Shown piece after piece: positions 1-5,287 of a stretch of DNA of 6,227 nt (position 1 is its first letter; each line of letters starts with the position of its first letter). Source of the DNA: Spirochaetaceae bacterium (GTDB taxonomy: Bacteria; Spirochaetota; Spirochaetia; Treponematales; Treponemataceae); NCBI GenBank assembly GCA_031285525.1, contig JAITWB010000097.1, positions 1 to 6,227 of the forward strand, given 5' to 3'. A program made the position numbers and the translations under genes. A model generated the notes under the pieces. That model was given only the letters and a program-made list of their open reading frames with translations. It was not told the origin of the DNA and made no database searches.

Positions 1-1
1 C

Positions 2-64
2 GGGGCGGAAGCAAATTCTGCTGATGAGTTTTGCAGTATGGAAATACAATGGACGAAGGGGTAA
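2..64 (+). CDS. Possible C-terminal tail of an upstream gene (partial, uncertain)
   Basis: A frame open from the window edge ends in TAA at 62-64 and would encode about 20 residues ending MEIQWTKG. It would leave 47 bp before the ATG at 112 of the AraC-type gene, a normal spacing. The two other forward frames are also open for a while (one stops at 22-24, the other runs to about 130), so coding in this particular frame is not proven. No family can be recognised from so short a tail. Confidence 0.2.
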   Translation, partial: GAEANSADEFCSMEIQWTKG

Positions 65-73
65 GGTACAAAA

Positions 74-108
74 GAGCAGGGAGCAAAGAAAGGAGAAGAG
101 GGCGAGGG
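74..108 (+). repeat. GAGCARR heptamer repeat, locus 1 (upstream of or inside the AraC gene start)
   Basis: Two clean heptamers, GAGCAGG (74-80) and GAGCAAA (81-87), are followed by degenerate purine-rich heptamers GAAAGGA, GAAGAGG and GCGAGGG (88-108). The same 7-bp unit recurs at 4380-4428 and 4706-4733, in the same orientation. If the upstream TTG (31) or ATG (49) of the AraC frame were used, it would encode a KRAGSKE peptide matching EQRANSK and EQGAGSK at the other two loci. If translation starts at 112, the repeat is leader sequence and may supply the purine-rich ribosome binding site. Confidence 0.6.
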
Positions 109-111
109 GTT

Positions 112-1074
112 ATGGAAGATGTTCGGTTTAGTACGGAGGGACGGAATGTAAAGGGGCGGGTTGAGCCGTTGGCGGTTATGTTCTATGAGGGTGGTTATAT
201 ACCGGAGGAGTCTATTCCGGAGCGGTTTCGGATTATCCTTATCGAGAAGGGGGCTGGTGCCTGCGAAATCGACGGGGTTTTGCATCCCTGGGTTGCGCCT
301 TGTCTCATAGCGGTAAATGAAAAAAGCCGTTTCGTCTGCCGTCAGCAACATTCCGGGCAAGGTGTAGAGCAGAATGCTGCATTGCCGGAAGCATATGTAC
401 TCTACTTTCATCCCGGGGCGCTTCACAAGAACCTTACCATGGAGAACTTTCGCCAAAGAGGGACAGATCTGCCTCCGGGGGTTATCGAAAACAGCCTCCT
501 CTTGCGGGCATTTGCCGGGGATGCCGCTCCGCCTATCAACCATATAAGCCCGGAATCATCGGTGCGGGTTCGGGAACTCCTCGTTTCCATACGCCGTGAA
601 CTGGCGGAACAGGAAACCGGCTGGTGGCCCTGCCGCGCCCGCTCATACCTGACGGAACTGCTCTTTCTCATCGTCCAGCTTCAGGATGCGGACAGACAAC
701 GCCCTCTAACCAATAACGTTGACCTCCTTCCTGAGCCGCTGACGGTTTCCCCGGAGTTCAAACCCCTCCTCGACTTTATCATGCGCTTCTATAATACAAA
801 GCTTTCCCTGGATGACATCGCCAGGGAATTCGGTACCAACCGAACCAGCCTAAACAGACAATTCCGTGCCGAAACCGGCATGACCGCAATCGCCTATCTC
901 ATCGACCTCCGCCTCAGAATCGCTTCGGCGATGCTCGTCAATACAGACCTCACGGTTTCAGAAATAACTGAACGGGTCGGCATCGGCGACATCAGCCATT
1001 TCGAACGGATATTCCGTCAGAAGTATTTAATGTCACCTCGGAGCTACCGCGGGGCGGCAAAGAGCTTTCGATAA
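112..1074 (+). CDS. AraC-family transcriptional regulator
   Basis: A 320-residue protein with a C-terminal AraC/XylS DNA-binding domain at about residues 214-313. The first helix-turn-helix is LSLDDIAREFGTNRTSLNRQF (about 232-252). The second is at about 282-300 (VSEITERVGIGDISHFERIF), followed by the typical end QKYLMSPRSYR. The N-terminal 200 residues look like an AraC-type sensory region (possibly cupin-like, 'IEKGAGACEIDG...'), but the ligand cannot be read. The frame is open upstream to a TTG at 31 and an ATG at 49. I prefer ATG 112 because the upstream part is basic, repeat-derived (74-108) and has no ribosome binding site, while purine-rich GAAGAGGGCGAGGGG lies just before 112. The stop codon sits in the loop of a small hairpin (1067-1080). 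It lies about 100 bp upstream of the two FGE-fold lipoprotein genes on the same strand, so it may regulate them, but this is inference. Confidence 0.9.
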   Translation: MEDVRFSTEGRNVKGRVEPLAVMFYEGGYIPEESIPERFRIILIEKGAGACEIDGVLHPWVAPCLIAVNEKSRFVCRQQHSGQGVEQNAALPEAYVLYFHPGALHKNLTMENFRQRGTDLPPGVIENSLLLRAFAGDAAPPINHISPESSVRVRELLVSIRRELAEQETGWWPCRARSYLTELLFLIVQLQDADRQRPLTNNVDLLPEPLTVSPEFKPLLDFIMRFYNTKLSLDDIAREFGTNRTSLNRQFRAETGMTAIAYLIDLRLRIASAMLVNTDLTVSEITERVGIGDISHFERIFRQKYLMSPRSYRGAAKSFR

Positions 1075-1080
1075 GTCGAA
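1067..1080 (+). repeat. Hairpin TTCGA-taag-TCGAA over the AraC stop codon; left edge of the duplicated unit
   Basis: TTCGA (1067-1071) and TCGAA (1076-1080) form a perfect 5-bp dyad with the loop TAAG, which contains the TAA stop. A near copy, TCCGATAAGTCGAA, lies at 2122-2135 just after the first lipoprotein gene. The duplicated block therefore begins at or just before this element. No T-run follows, so it is not a standard terminator. Confidence 0.6.
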
Positions 1081-1176
1081 TTATTCTGTACATCCTCACT
1101 GTTTTTCTCCCTAATCATAGAATACCATTCAACCATTACCGGATGCGATAAGCATTGTAAAGGAGGAATGATAGGT
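1081..1176 (+). promoter_or_regulatory. Leader of lipoprotein gene 1 with strong RBS AAAGGAGG
   Basis: The gap between the AraC stop and the first lipoprotein. The last part, from CCATTACCGG (1134) through AAAGGAGG (1159-1166), is almost identical to the leader at 2189-2231. The part nearer the AraC gene has diverged between the copies by substitutions and small indels. The RBS is 10 nt from ATG 1177 but only 1 nt from ATG 1168, which decides for 1177. TAGAAT near 1118 could be a -10 element, but no good -35 partner is seen. Confidence 0.6.
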
Positions 1177-2115
1177 ATGAAAAGGAAACTGTTCTTGAAG
1201 GGAATGTGCGGCAGTACACTGTTGAGCAACACGTTGCTCAGTGCGGTATTGGCATTTGCGGTTATGGCCGTTGGGTGCGCTACCAAGGTTGTCGAAATTG
1301 AGAGCGAGTATGCAGGCACATTGGTATTGATAGAGGCCGGAACCTTTGATATGGGAAGTCCAGAAAGTGAAGAGGGGCATACTTCTGATGAAACCCTCCA
1401 TAAGGTACGGCTGACGAATGATTTTTACATGGGGAAATATGAGATCACCCAGGGACAGTACGAAGCGCTGATGGGGAGTAACCCGAGTCATTTTCAAGTG
1501 GAATCGAGAGGCTATACGGCTGGAGAGGTACAGGAGAACCGTCCTGTGGAAAGCGTAAGCTGGTATGATGCGATAGTATTCTGCAATACCCTGAGCATGA
1601 TGGAAGGTTTGACTCCTGCATATAGCAAAGGCGGAGAGACCGATCCCGGAAAGTGGGGAGCGGTACCCAAAAAGTCTGATAACGAATGGAATGCCATTAC
1701 CTGCGATTTTGACGCCAGCGGCTATCGACTGCCGACAGAAGCTGAATGGGAGTATGCCTGCCGGGCAGGAACTGACAAGATGTACAATACGGAAGATGCC
1801 ATAAACACGATTGACTGGTATAGGGATAACAGTAATCAGATGACCCACGAAGTAGGACTGAAAACGGCGAATGCGTACGGTGTATGTGATATGTACGGCA
1901 ACGTGTCTGAATGGTGCTGGGACTGGTTCGGCGAACTTCAGGGAGAAACGCAGACGAACCCAACAGGCTCACCGACCGGAGCCGGCCGCATATTCCGCGG
2001 CGGAGACTGGTTTACTGTTGCGGAATATCTGCGTTCAGCGGATCGAAACTTCAACAGTGCGTTTTTTAAGGACGGTGATACGGGCTTCCGTGTTGTCCGC
2101 CCTTGGTCTTCGTGA
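1177..2115 (+). CDS. SUMF1/FGE-fold (formylglycine-generating enzyme-like) lipoprotein, copy 1
   Basis: 312 residues. A positively charged, hydrophobic signal peptide ends in an AVGC lipobox, making Cys34 the probable lipidated residue, so export and membrane anchoring are expected. The rest is a SUMF1/FGE-sulfatase domain (about 47-309) with family motifs: VLIEAGTFDMGS, FYMGKYEITQGQYEALMG, RPVESVSWYDAIVFCN, GYRLPTEAEWEYACRAG, YGNVSEWCWDWF, RGGDW, RSADR and GFRVVR. The two cysteines used by true formylglycine-generating enzymes in the RGGSY...C...C region are absent, so a binding or structural role with a C-type-lectin-like fold is more likely than sulfatase activation. Compared with copy 2, the signal peptide carries 13 extra residues (about 8-20) that include a palindrome in the DNA. 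The start is set by AAAGGAGG 10 nt upstream. It is one half of a tandem duplication. Confidence 0.9.
   Translation: MKRKLFLKGMCGSTLLSNTLLSAVLAFAVMAVGCATKVVEIESEYAGTLVLIEAGTFDMGSPESEEGHTSDETLHKVRLTNDFYMGKYEITQGQYEALMGSNPSHFQVESRGYTAGEVQENRPVESVSWYDAIVFCNTLSMMEGLTPAYSKGGETDPGKWGAVPKKSDNEWNAITCDFDASGYRLPTEAEWEYACRAGTDKMYNTEDAINTIDWYRDNSNQMTHEVGLKTANAYGVCDMYGNVSEWCWDWFGELQGETQTNPTGSPTGAGRIFRGGDWFTVAEYLRSADRNFNSAFFKDGDTGFRVVRPWSS
1223..1240 (+). repeat. Palindrome TGAGCAAC-AC-GTTGCTCA inside the signal-peptide insertion
   Basis: A perfect 8-bp inverted repeat with a 2-nt centre. It lies in the 39-bp segment present in copy 1 but absent at the matching place in copy 2 (around 2252). The segment adds 13 residues between MKRKLFL and SAVLAF of the signal peptide and keeps the frame. 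Confidence 0.6.
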
Positions 2116-2231
2116 AGGGTTTCCGATAAGTCGAATACTTGTGCATTTTTGCACTGTATTTCTCCATACTCATGAAATATCATTCCTCCATTACCGGATG
2201 CGATAAGCATTGTAAAGGAGGAATGACAGGT
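2116..2231 (+). promoter_or_regulatory. Leader of lipoprotein gene 2 with hairpin and strong RBS
   Basis: A duplicated intergenic leader. It holds the TCCGATAAGTCGAA element (2122-2135), a perfect small hairpin GTGCA-TTTT-TGCAC (2141-2154) not found in the first leader, and AAAGGAGG (2214-2221) 10 nt before ATG 2232. TTGCAC (2149-2154) could act as a -35 with TGAAAT as a -10 at 18 bp, a weak match. The frame is open back to 2139, but that start lacks an RBS and reads leader sequence. Confidence 0.5.
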
Positions 2232-3131
2232 ATGAAAAGGAAACTGTTCTTGATGAGTGCGGTACTGGCATTTGCAGTTATGGCCGTTGGGTGCGCTACC
2301 AAGATTGTCGAAGTTGAGAGCGAGTATGCAGGCACATTGGTATTGATAGAGGCCGGAACCTTTGATATGGGAAGTCCAGAAAGTGAAGAGGGGCATACAA
2401 CTGATGAAACCCTCCATAAGGTACGGCTGACGAATGGTTTTTACATGGGCAAATATGAGATAACCCAGGGACAGTACGAAGCGGTGATGGGGAGTAACCC
2501 GAGTCATTTTCAAGTGGAATCGAGAGGCTATACGGCTGGAGATGTACAGGAAAACCGTCCTGTGGAAAGCGTAAGCTGGTATGATGCGATAGTATTCTGC
2601 AATACCTTGAGCATGATGGAAGGTTTGACTCCTGCATATAGCAAAGGCGGAGAGACCGATCCTGGAAAGTGGGGAGCGGTGCCCAGACGGTCTGATAGCG
2701 ACTGGAATGCCATTACCTGCAACTTTGATGCCGACGGTTATCGACTGCCGACAGAAGCTGAATGGGAGTATGCCTGCCGTGCCGGGACTTCGTACCGGGC
2801 CGGTACTGATACGGAAGATGCCATAAGCGCTGCTGGATGGTATAGGGATAACGGTAAGAAGATGACCCGTGAAGTCGGACTGAAAGCCGCAAATGCCTAC
2901 GGTTTATATGATATGCTCGGGAACGTGTCTGAATGGTGCTGGGACTGGTTTGGCGATATTCAGGGTGAAACGCAGACGAACCCAACGGGTACACCGACCG
3001 GATCCAGCCGTGTGATTCGCGGAGGAGGCTGGTTCAGTGTTGCGGTATACCTGCGTTCGGCAGACCGGGACTACAACAATCCGTATTCCCGGGATTACAT
3101 TATCGGCTTCCGGGTTGTCCGAACTTTGTAA
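2232..3131 (+). CDS. SUMF1/FGE-fold (formylglycine-generating enzyme-like) lipoprotein, copy 2
   Basis: 299 residues. The short signal peptide MKRKLFLMSAVLAFAVMAVGC puts the probable lipidated cysteine at residue 21. The SUMF1/FGE domain fills the rest, with the same motifs as copy 1 (VLIEAGTFDMGS, FYMGKYEITQGQYEAVMG, RLPTEAEWEYACRAG, GNVSEWCWDWF, RGGGW, RSADR, GFRVVR). The catalytic cysteine pair of true FGE is absent. Copy 2 has a local repeat of RAGT (2778-2789 and 2796-2807), giving two extra residues after CRAGT compared with copy 1. Between RSADR and GFRVVR, 10 of 12 residues differ from copy 1 although both flanks are identical. The start is fixed by AAAGGAGG 10 nt upstream. The 3' end overlaps the convergent hydrolase gene by 32 bp. 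Ligand and function are unknown. Confidence 0.9.
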   Translation: MKRKLFLMSAVLAFAVMAVGCATKIVEVESEYAGTLVLIEAGTFDMGSPESEEGHTTDETLHKVRLTNGFYMGKYEITQGQYEAVMGSNPSHFQVESRGYTAGDVQENRPVESVSWYDAIVFCNTLSMMEGLTPAYSKGGETDPGKWGAVPRRSDSDWNAITCNFDADGYRLPTEAEWEYACRAGTSYRAGTDTEDAISAAGWYRDNGKKMTREVGLKAANAYGLYDMLGNVSEWCWDWFGDIQGETQTNPTGTPTGSSRVIRGGGWFSVAVYLRSADRDYNNPYSRDYIIGFRVVRTL

Positions 3132-3801
3132 GAAAGTGACTGACCCCCTTCCATGTCCAGAGGCTGGCAGGATTCGAGGCGTACAAAGCCTCGGAGCCAT
3201 GCCGGCTTTCGACGGAAGGGAGACGGTAGACCTTGTCTGCCGACGCAATATTCCGGTAGATGGGAAGGGTCTGTTCCGCTTCGGTATCGTTTGAGGTGAA
3301 GAATAGGGGAATAGTCACATCCTTCGCTTCCGTGGCGATCCAGTCCGCAGGCTTCCCCTGATCGGCAAAATAATCCCCCGGTGAGAACACTAAAGCGGCG
3401 TCTATCCTACCGGGGTTGTTTTTGATGACGCTCAGGGACAGCGCTGCAGAATAGGAAGAGCCCCAGAGGATAAAAGTCCCTTGCGCATAGATCGCCTTCA
3501 CATAATCCACCGCCGCCTGAATATCCTGAATCGCATCGACAAACTGCGTCGGCTTCCCCGCTGCCACTGCGGCGGCTTTTGTCGCATTATCCACGCCGTT
3601 GATAGTATCCCCCGACCGCTGATCTATGGCAACCGCATTGAATCCCATATCCGAAAGTATAGGCGCTATTTCCCGATATTCACCCCGTGACCAATTTGCC
3701 CGATGGCAAAGAAGGATCATCGGCGCTGTTTTGGGGTAAGATATATACAGATCCGCTGTTATCAGTATTCCATCGGCTGAGGGAAAGGTAATGGTTTGCA
3801 T
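3100..3801 (-). CDS. Alpha/beta hydrolase
   Basis: 233 residues with no signal peptide, so probably cytoplasmic. The fold is recognisable from the strand-loop MILLCHRANWSRGEY (about 28-42, oxyanion-hole region), the nucleophile elbow LWGSSYSAA (Ser116, a GxSxS variant of GxSxG), a likely acid in SNDTEAE (Asp172) and the catalytic His in SRHGSEAL (His201). It resembles the dienelactone-hydrolase/serine aminopeptidase-like group of small hydrolases; the substrate cannot be told. The start at 3801 is chosen because AAAGGAG lies 5 nt upstream on the minus strand. The frame extends 13 residues further without an RBS. The last ten codons are antisense to the end of lipoprotein gene 2, and there is no intergenic terminator. 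Confidence 0.88.
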   Translation of the reverse strand: MQTITFPSADGILITADLYISYPKTAPMILLCHRANWSRGEYREIAPILSDMGFNAVAIDQRSGDTINGVDNATKAAAVAAGKPTQFVDAIQDIQAAVDYVKAIYAQGTFILWGSSYSAALSLSVIKNNPGRIDAALVFSPGDYFADQGKPADWIATEAKDVTIPLFFTSNDTEAEQTLPIYRNIASADKVYRLPSVESRHGSEALYASNPASLWTWKGVSHFLTKFGQPGSR

Positions 3802-3957
3802 AGAGACTCCTTTGTGGCGCATCCGCACAGCGTGCCGCACCCGGTAATACCTCTATGATGCCCCAAAACCCGTAATAAAGACAGTGCTGATATGCACAAG
3901 AATTCGGACTATTGGAAAAAGTATGCTATACTAAACTACCAAGTGAGGAGACCAACC
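3802..3957. promoter_or_regulatory. Divergent intergenic region with a promoter for the 3958 operon
   Basis: On the plus strand an extended -10 element TGCTATACT (3924-3932) lies 26 bp before the start codon. A weak -35, TTCGGA (3903-3908), sits at 18 bp spacing; the extended TG motif may compensate. GAGGAG (3945-3950) is the RBS, 7 nt from ATG 3958. On the minus strand AAAGGAG precedes the hydrolase start. No convincing minus-strand promoter or operator was found apart from the small dyad GGTAATACC (3843-3851). Confidence 0.6.
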
Positions 3958-4707
3958 ATGTGGCAATGCCCCAAATGCAACCGCTCTTTTAAGAACACCG
4001 ATCAAAGTCACTTTTGCGGTGAATCGACTACCATCGATGCCTATATCGCCGAACAGCCCGAAGCAGTTCAGCCGATTCTGCGTCAAATCCGTGAGACTAT
4101 CCGTGAAGCCGCGCCTGATTCGACGGAGAAGATCTCCTGGCAGATGCCGACCTTTTGGCAGGATGAGAATCTTATCCACTTTGCAGCCTTTAAGAAACAC
4201 GTGAGTATCTTTCCCGGAGGAGAGGCTTCTTCGGTCTTTGCTGATAAGCTGACCGCCTATCATACCGCCAAGGGGACGATTCAGTTTCCGTTGGACAAGC
4301 CGGTTCCGTATGACCTTATAGCGGAGATTACTCGCTGGCGGGTTGCTGCGGCAACTGCCAAGTCAGCGGGGAAAAAAAAGAGCAGGGAGAAGGGCGCAGA
4401 GAGCAAAGAGCAGAGAGCAAATAGCAAAGTGTATGAGTTTGAGGGGGTTATTCAGAGTGCTGATAAGGGGGGAGCTTATGTTGCCTTTCCGTATGATGTC
4501 AGAGCGGAGTTTGGTAAGGGGCGGGTGAAGGTTCATGCGACGTTTGATGGCGAGCCTTATGACGGGAGCGTTGTCAACATGGGGGTGCAGAACGATGACG
4601 GCTCGGTCTGTTATATTATTGGGGTACTCAAGAGTATACGGGCTAAAATCGGTAAACAGCCGGGGGACAGGGTGGCTGTTACTATACAGGAGAGGGGTGG
4701 ACAATGA
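3958..4707 (+). CDS. Zinc ribbon-DUF1801-DUF1905 fusion protein
   Basis: 249 residues in three parts. Residues 1-20 are a short zinc-ribbon-like motif (CPKC...SHFC; Cys4, Cys7, His18, Cys20). Residues about 27-128 match DUF1801 (YdhG/frataxin-like fold): [47 protein letters not shown]. Residues about 158-246 match DUF1905: [59 protein letters not shown]. The linker (about 131-157) is encoded by the GAGCARR heptamer repeat. The start at 3958 is supported by GAGGAG 7 nt upstream and by the zinc motif at the very N-terminus. It overlaps the next gene by ATGA and is probably translationally coupled to it. The biochemical role of these families is not established; iron or ligand binding has been proposed for DUF1801 relatives. 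Confidence 0.88.
   Translation: MWQCPKCNRSFKNTDQSHFCGESTTIDAYIAEQPEAVQPILRQIRETIREAAPDSTEKISWQMPTFWQDENLIHFAAFKKHVSIFPGGEASSVFADKLTAYHTAKGTIQFPLDKPVPYDLIAEITRWRVAAATAKSAGKKKSREKGAESKEQRANSKVYEFEGVIQSADKGGAYVAFPYDVRAEFGKGRVKVHATFDGEPYDGSVVNMGVQNDDGSVCYIIGVLKSIRAKIGKQPGDRVAVTIQERGGQ
4380..4428 (+). repeat. GAGCARR heptamer repeat, locus 2 (interdomain linker)
   Basis: Seven consecutive heptamers: GAGCAGG, GAGAAGG, GCGCAGA, GAGCAAA, GAGCAGA, GAGCAAA, TAGCAAA. In frame they encode part of a lysine/glutamate/serine-rich linker ([16 protein letters not shown]) exactly between the DUF1801 and DUF1905 domains. A run of eight A (4372-4379) lies directly upstream. Confidence 0.8.
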
Positions 4708-5087
4708 GCAGTGAACAGGGAGCAGGGAGCAAAGGGGAGGGGAGGAATGAGCGGGTGTATCGGATGAAGGTTTCTGCTGTGTATCCGTTGTTGGTGCAGA
4801 AGGCGGAGCGGAAGGGGCGTACCAGGGAGGAGGTCGATGTCGTTACTTGCTGGCTTACCGGGTATGACCGGGCGGCGTTGCAAGCGCAGATCGAGAAAGA
4901 GGTTGATTACGAGACGTTCTTTGCTGAGGCTCCGGCGATGAATCCTCATGTCGATAAGATTACCGGGACTGTGTGCGGTGTCCGGGTGGAGGATATCGAT
5001 GATCCGCTGATGCAGAAGGTTCGTTGGCTGGATAAGCTGGTGGACGAGTTGGCGAAAGGCAGGGCTATGGAGAAGATACTGCGGTAA
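4704..5087 (+). CDS. DUF2200 domain-containing protein
   Basis: 127 residues. From RVYRM (residues 17-21) to the end it follows the DUF2200 family: [86 protein letters not shown]. The function of this family is unknown. The first 16 residues (containing [15 protein letters not shown]) are an extension made largely of the heptamer repeat at 4706-4733; family members usually start only a few residues before RVYxM. ATG 4704 is the only in-frame start and overlaps the TGA of the upstream gene (ATGA), so translation is probably coupled; AGGAGAGGGG about 6 nt upstream can serve as RBS. ATG 4747 is out of frame. The stop codon lies in the stem of a small hairpin. Confidence 0.88.
   Translation: MSSEQGAGSKGEGRNERVYRMKVSAVYPLLVQKAERKGRTREEVDVVTCWLTGYDRAALQAQIEKEVDYETFFAEAPAMNPHVDKITGTVCGVRVEDIDDPLMQKVRWLDKLVDELAKGRAMEKILR
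4706..4733 (+). repeat. GAGCARR heptamer repeat, locus 3 (directly after the start codon)
   Basis: Four heptamers, GAGCAGT, GAACAGG, GAGCAGG and GAGCAAA, are followed by purine-rich GGGGAGG and GGAGGAA. The first unit shares its G with the ATG start codon. In frame the repeat gives EQGAGSK, the same peptide phase as EQRANSK at locus 2 and KRAGSKE at locus 1. Confidence 0.75.
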
Positions 5088-5100
5088 AGAGGCCTTTACC
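5083..5100 (+). repeat. Hairpin GGTAAAG-aggc-CTTTACC over the DUF2200 stop codon
   Basis: A perfect 7-bp stem (5083-5089 with 5094-5100) and 4-nt loop. The TAA stop (5085-5087) is inside the left arm. No T-run follows. It may protect the 3' end of the message or act with the repeat array downstream. Confidence 0.5.
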
Positions 5101-5112
5101 TGGGCATCATGG

Positions 5113-5249
5113 TAACGCTAACCTATGTGTTATGATAACACTAACCTATACGTTAGGATAATACTAACCTATGCGTTAGCGTATCAGTGTCCTATGTGTT
5201 AGTGTAACATTACCTTATGCGTAGCGTAACCCTGCCTTATGCGTTAGTG
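5113..5249. repeat. 23-bp direct repeat array (six units) between convergent genes
   Basis: Units at 5113-5135, 5136-5158, 5159-5181, 5182-5204, 5205-5226 (22 bp) and 5227-5249. They begin TAAC/TAAT/TATC and share the core CTAACCTATGYGTTAG. Each clean unit is a dyad, CTAAC-N6-GTTAG, so CTAAC and GTTAG half-sites alternate every 11 or 12 bp, about one helical turn. The later units drift (CCTTATGC cores). There are no unique spacers between units, so it is not CRISPR, and no credible gene is seen in 5088-5278. Confidence 0.85.
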
Positions 5250-5287
5250 CAGGGTAATTGCATAGGGCAGTGGTGTTTTTACGCTAC
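5221..5287. terminator. Long interrupted hairpin, candidate terminator between convergent genes
   Basis: The inner stem CTGCCTTATGC (5232-5242) pairs with GCATAGGGCAG (5260-5270), 11 bp with one G-T pair and a 17-nt loop. It is enclosed by GTAGCGTAA (5221-5229) pairing with TTACGCTAC (5279-5287), 9 bp, which includes the stop codon of the minus-strand gene. On the plus strand the inner stem is followed by TGGTGTTTTT (5271-5280), a short T-run suited to termination of the DUF1801/DUF2200 operon. An alternative stem, ACCCTGC (5229-5235) with GCAGGGT (5249-5255), competes with it. Confidence 0.5.

Larger units (their letters stand above)
1065..3131 (+). repeat. Tandem duplication of about 1 kb (leader plus FGE-fold lipoprotein)
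   Basis: Two direct copies: about 1065-2115 and about 2120-3131. From 1241 to 1760 the copies align without indels at an offset of 1016 bp, with about 26 differences in 520 bp by hand count (about 95% identity). After about 1763 the identity falls clearly, an offset change to 1022 appears, and the end of the genes is strongly diverged. The leaders share the CGATAAGTCGAAT element and the ACCGGATGCG...AAAGGAGG block. The uneven identity suggests gene conversion of the front part, or selection for change at the end. Confidence 0.85.

Noticed and set aside
31..111. TTG 31 or ATG 49 as the start of the AraC-type regulator
   Set aside because: No RBS precedes either, and the added residues are basic, repeat-derived sequence. 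Not fully excluded, since the repeat is coding at two other loci.
2139..2231. N-terminal extension of the second lipoprotein
   Set aside because: It reads the duplicated leader, has no RBS, and would bury the lipoprotein signal peptide; ATG 2232 has AAAGGAGG at 10 nt.
1177..3131. Active sulfatase-modifying enzymes
   Set aside because: The catalytic cysteine pair of the family is missing in both copies.
5113..5249. CRISPR array
   Set aside because: Units are directly adjacent with no unique spacers, the repeats are degenerate, and no cas gene is near.
5113..5249. Telomere-like CCTAAC/GTTAGG repeats
   Set aside because: The period is 23 bp with a dyad, and the site lies between two intact convergent genes, not at a DNA end.
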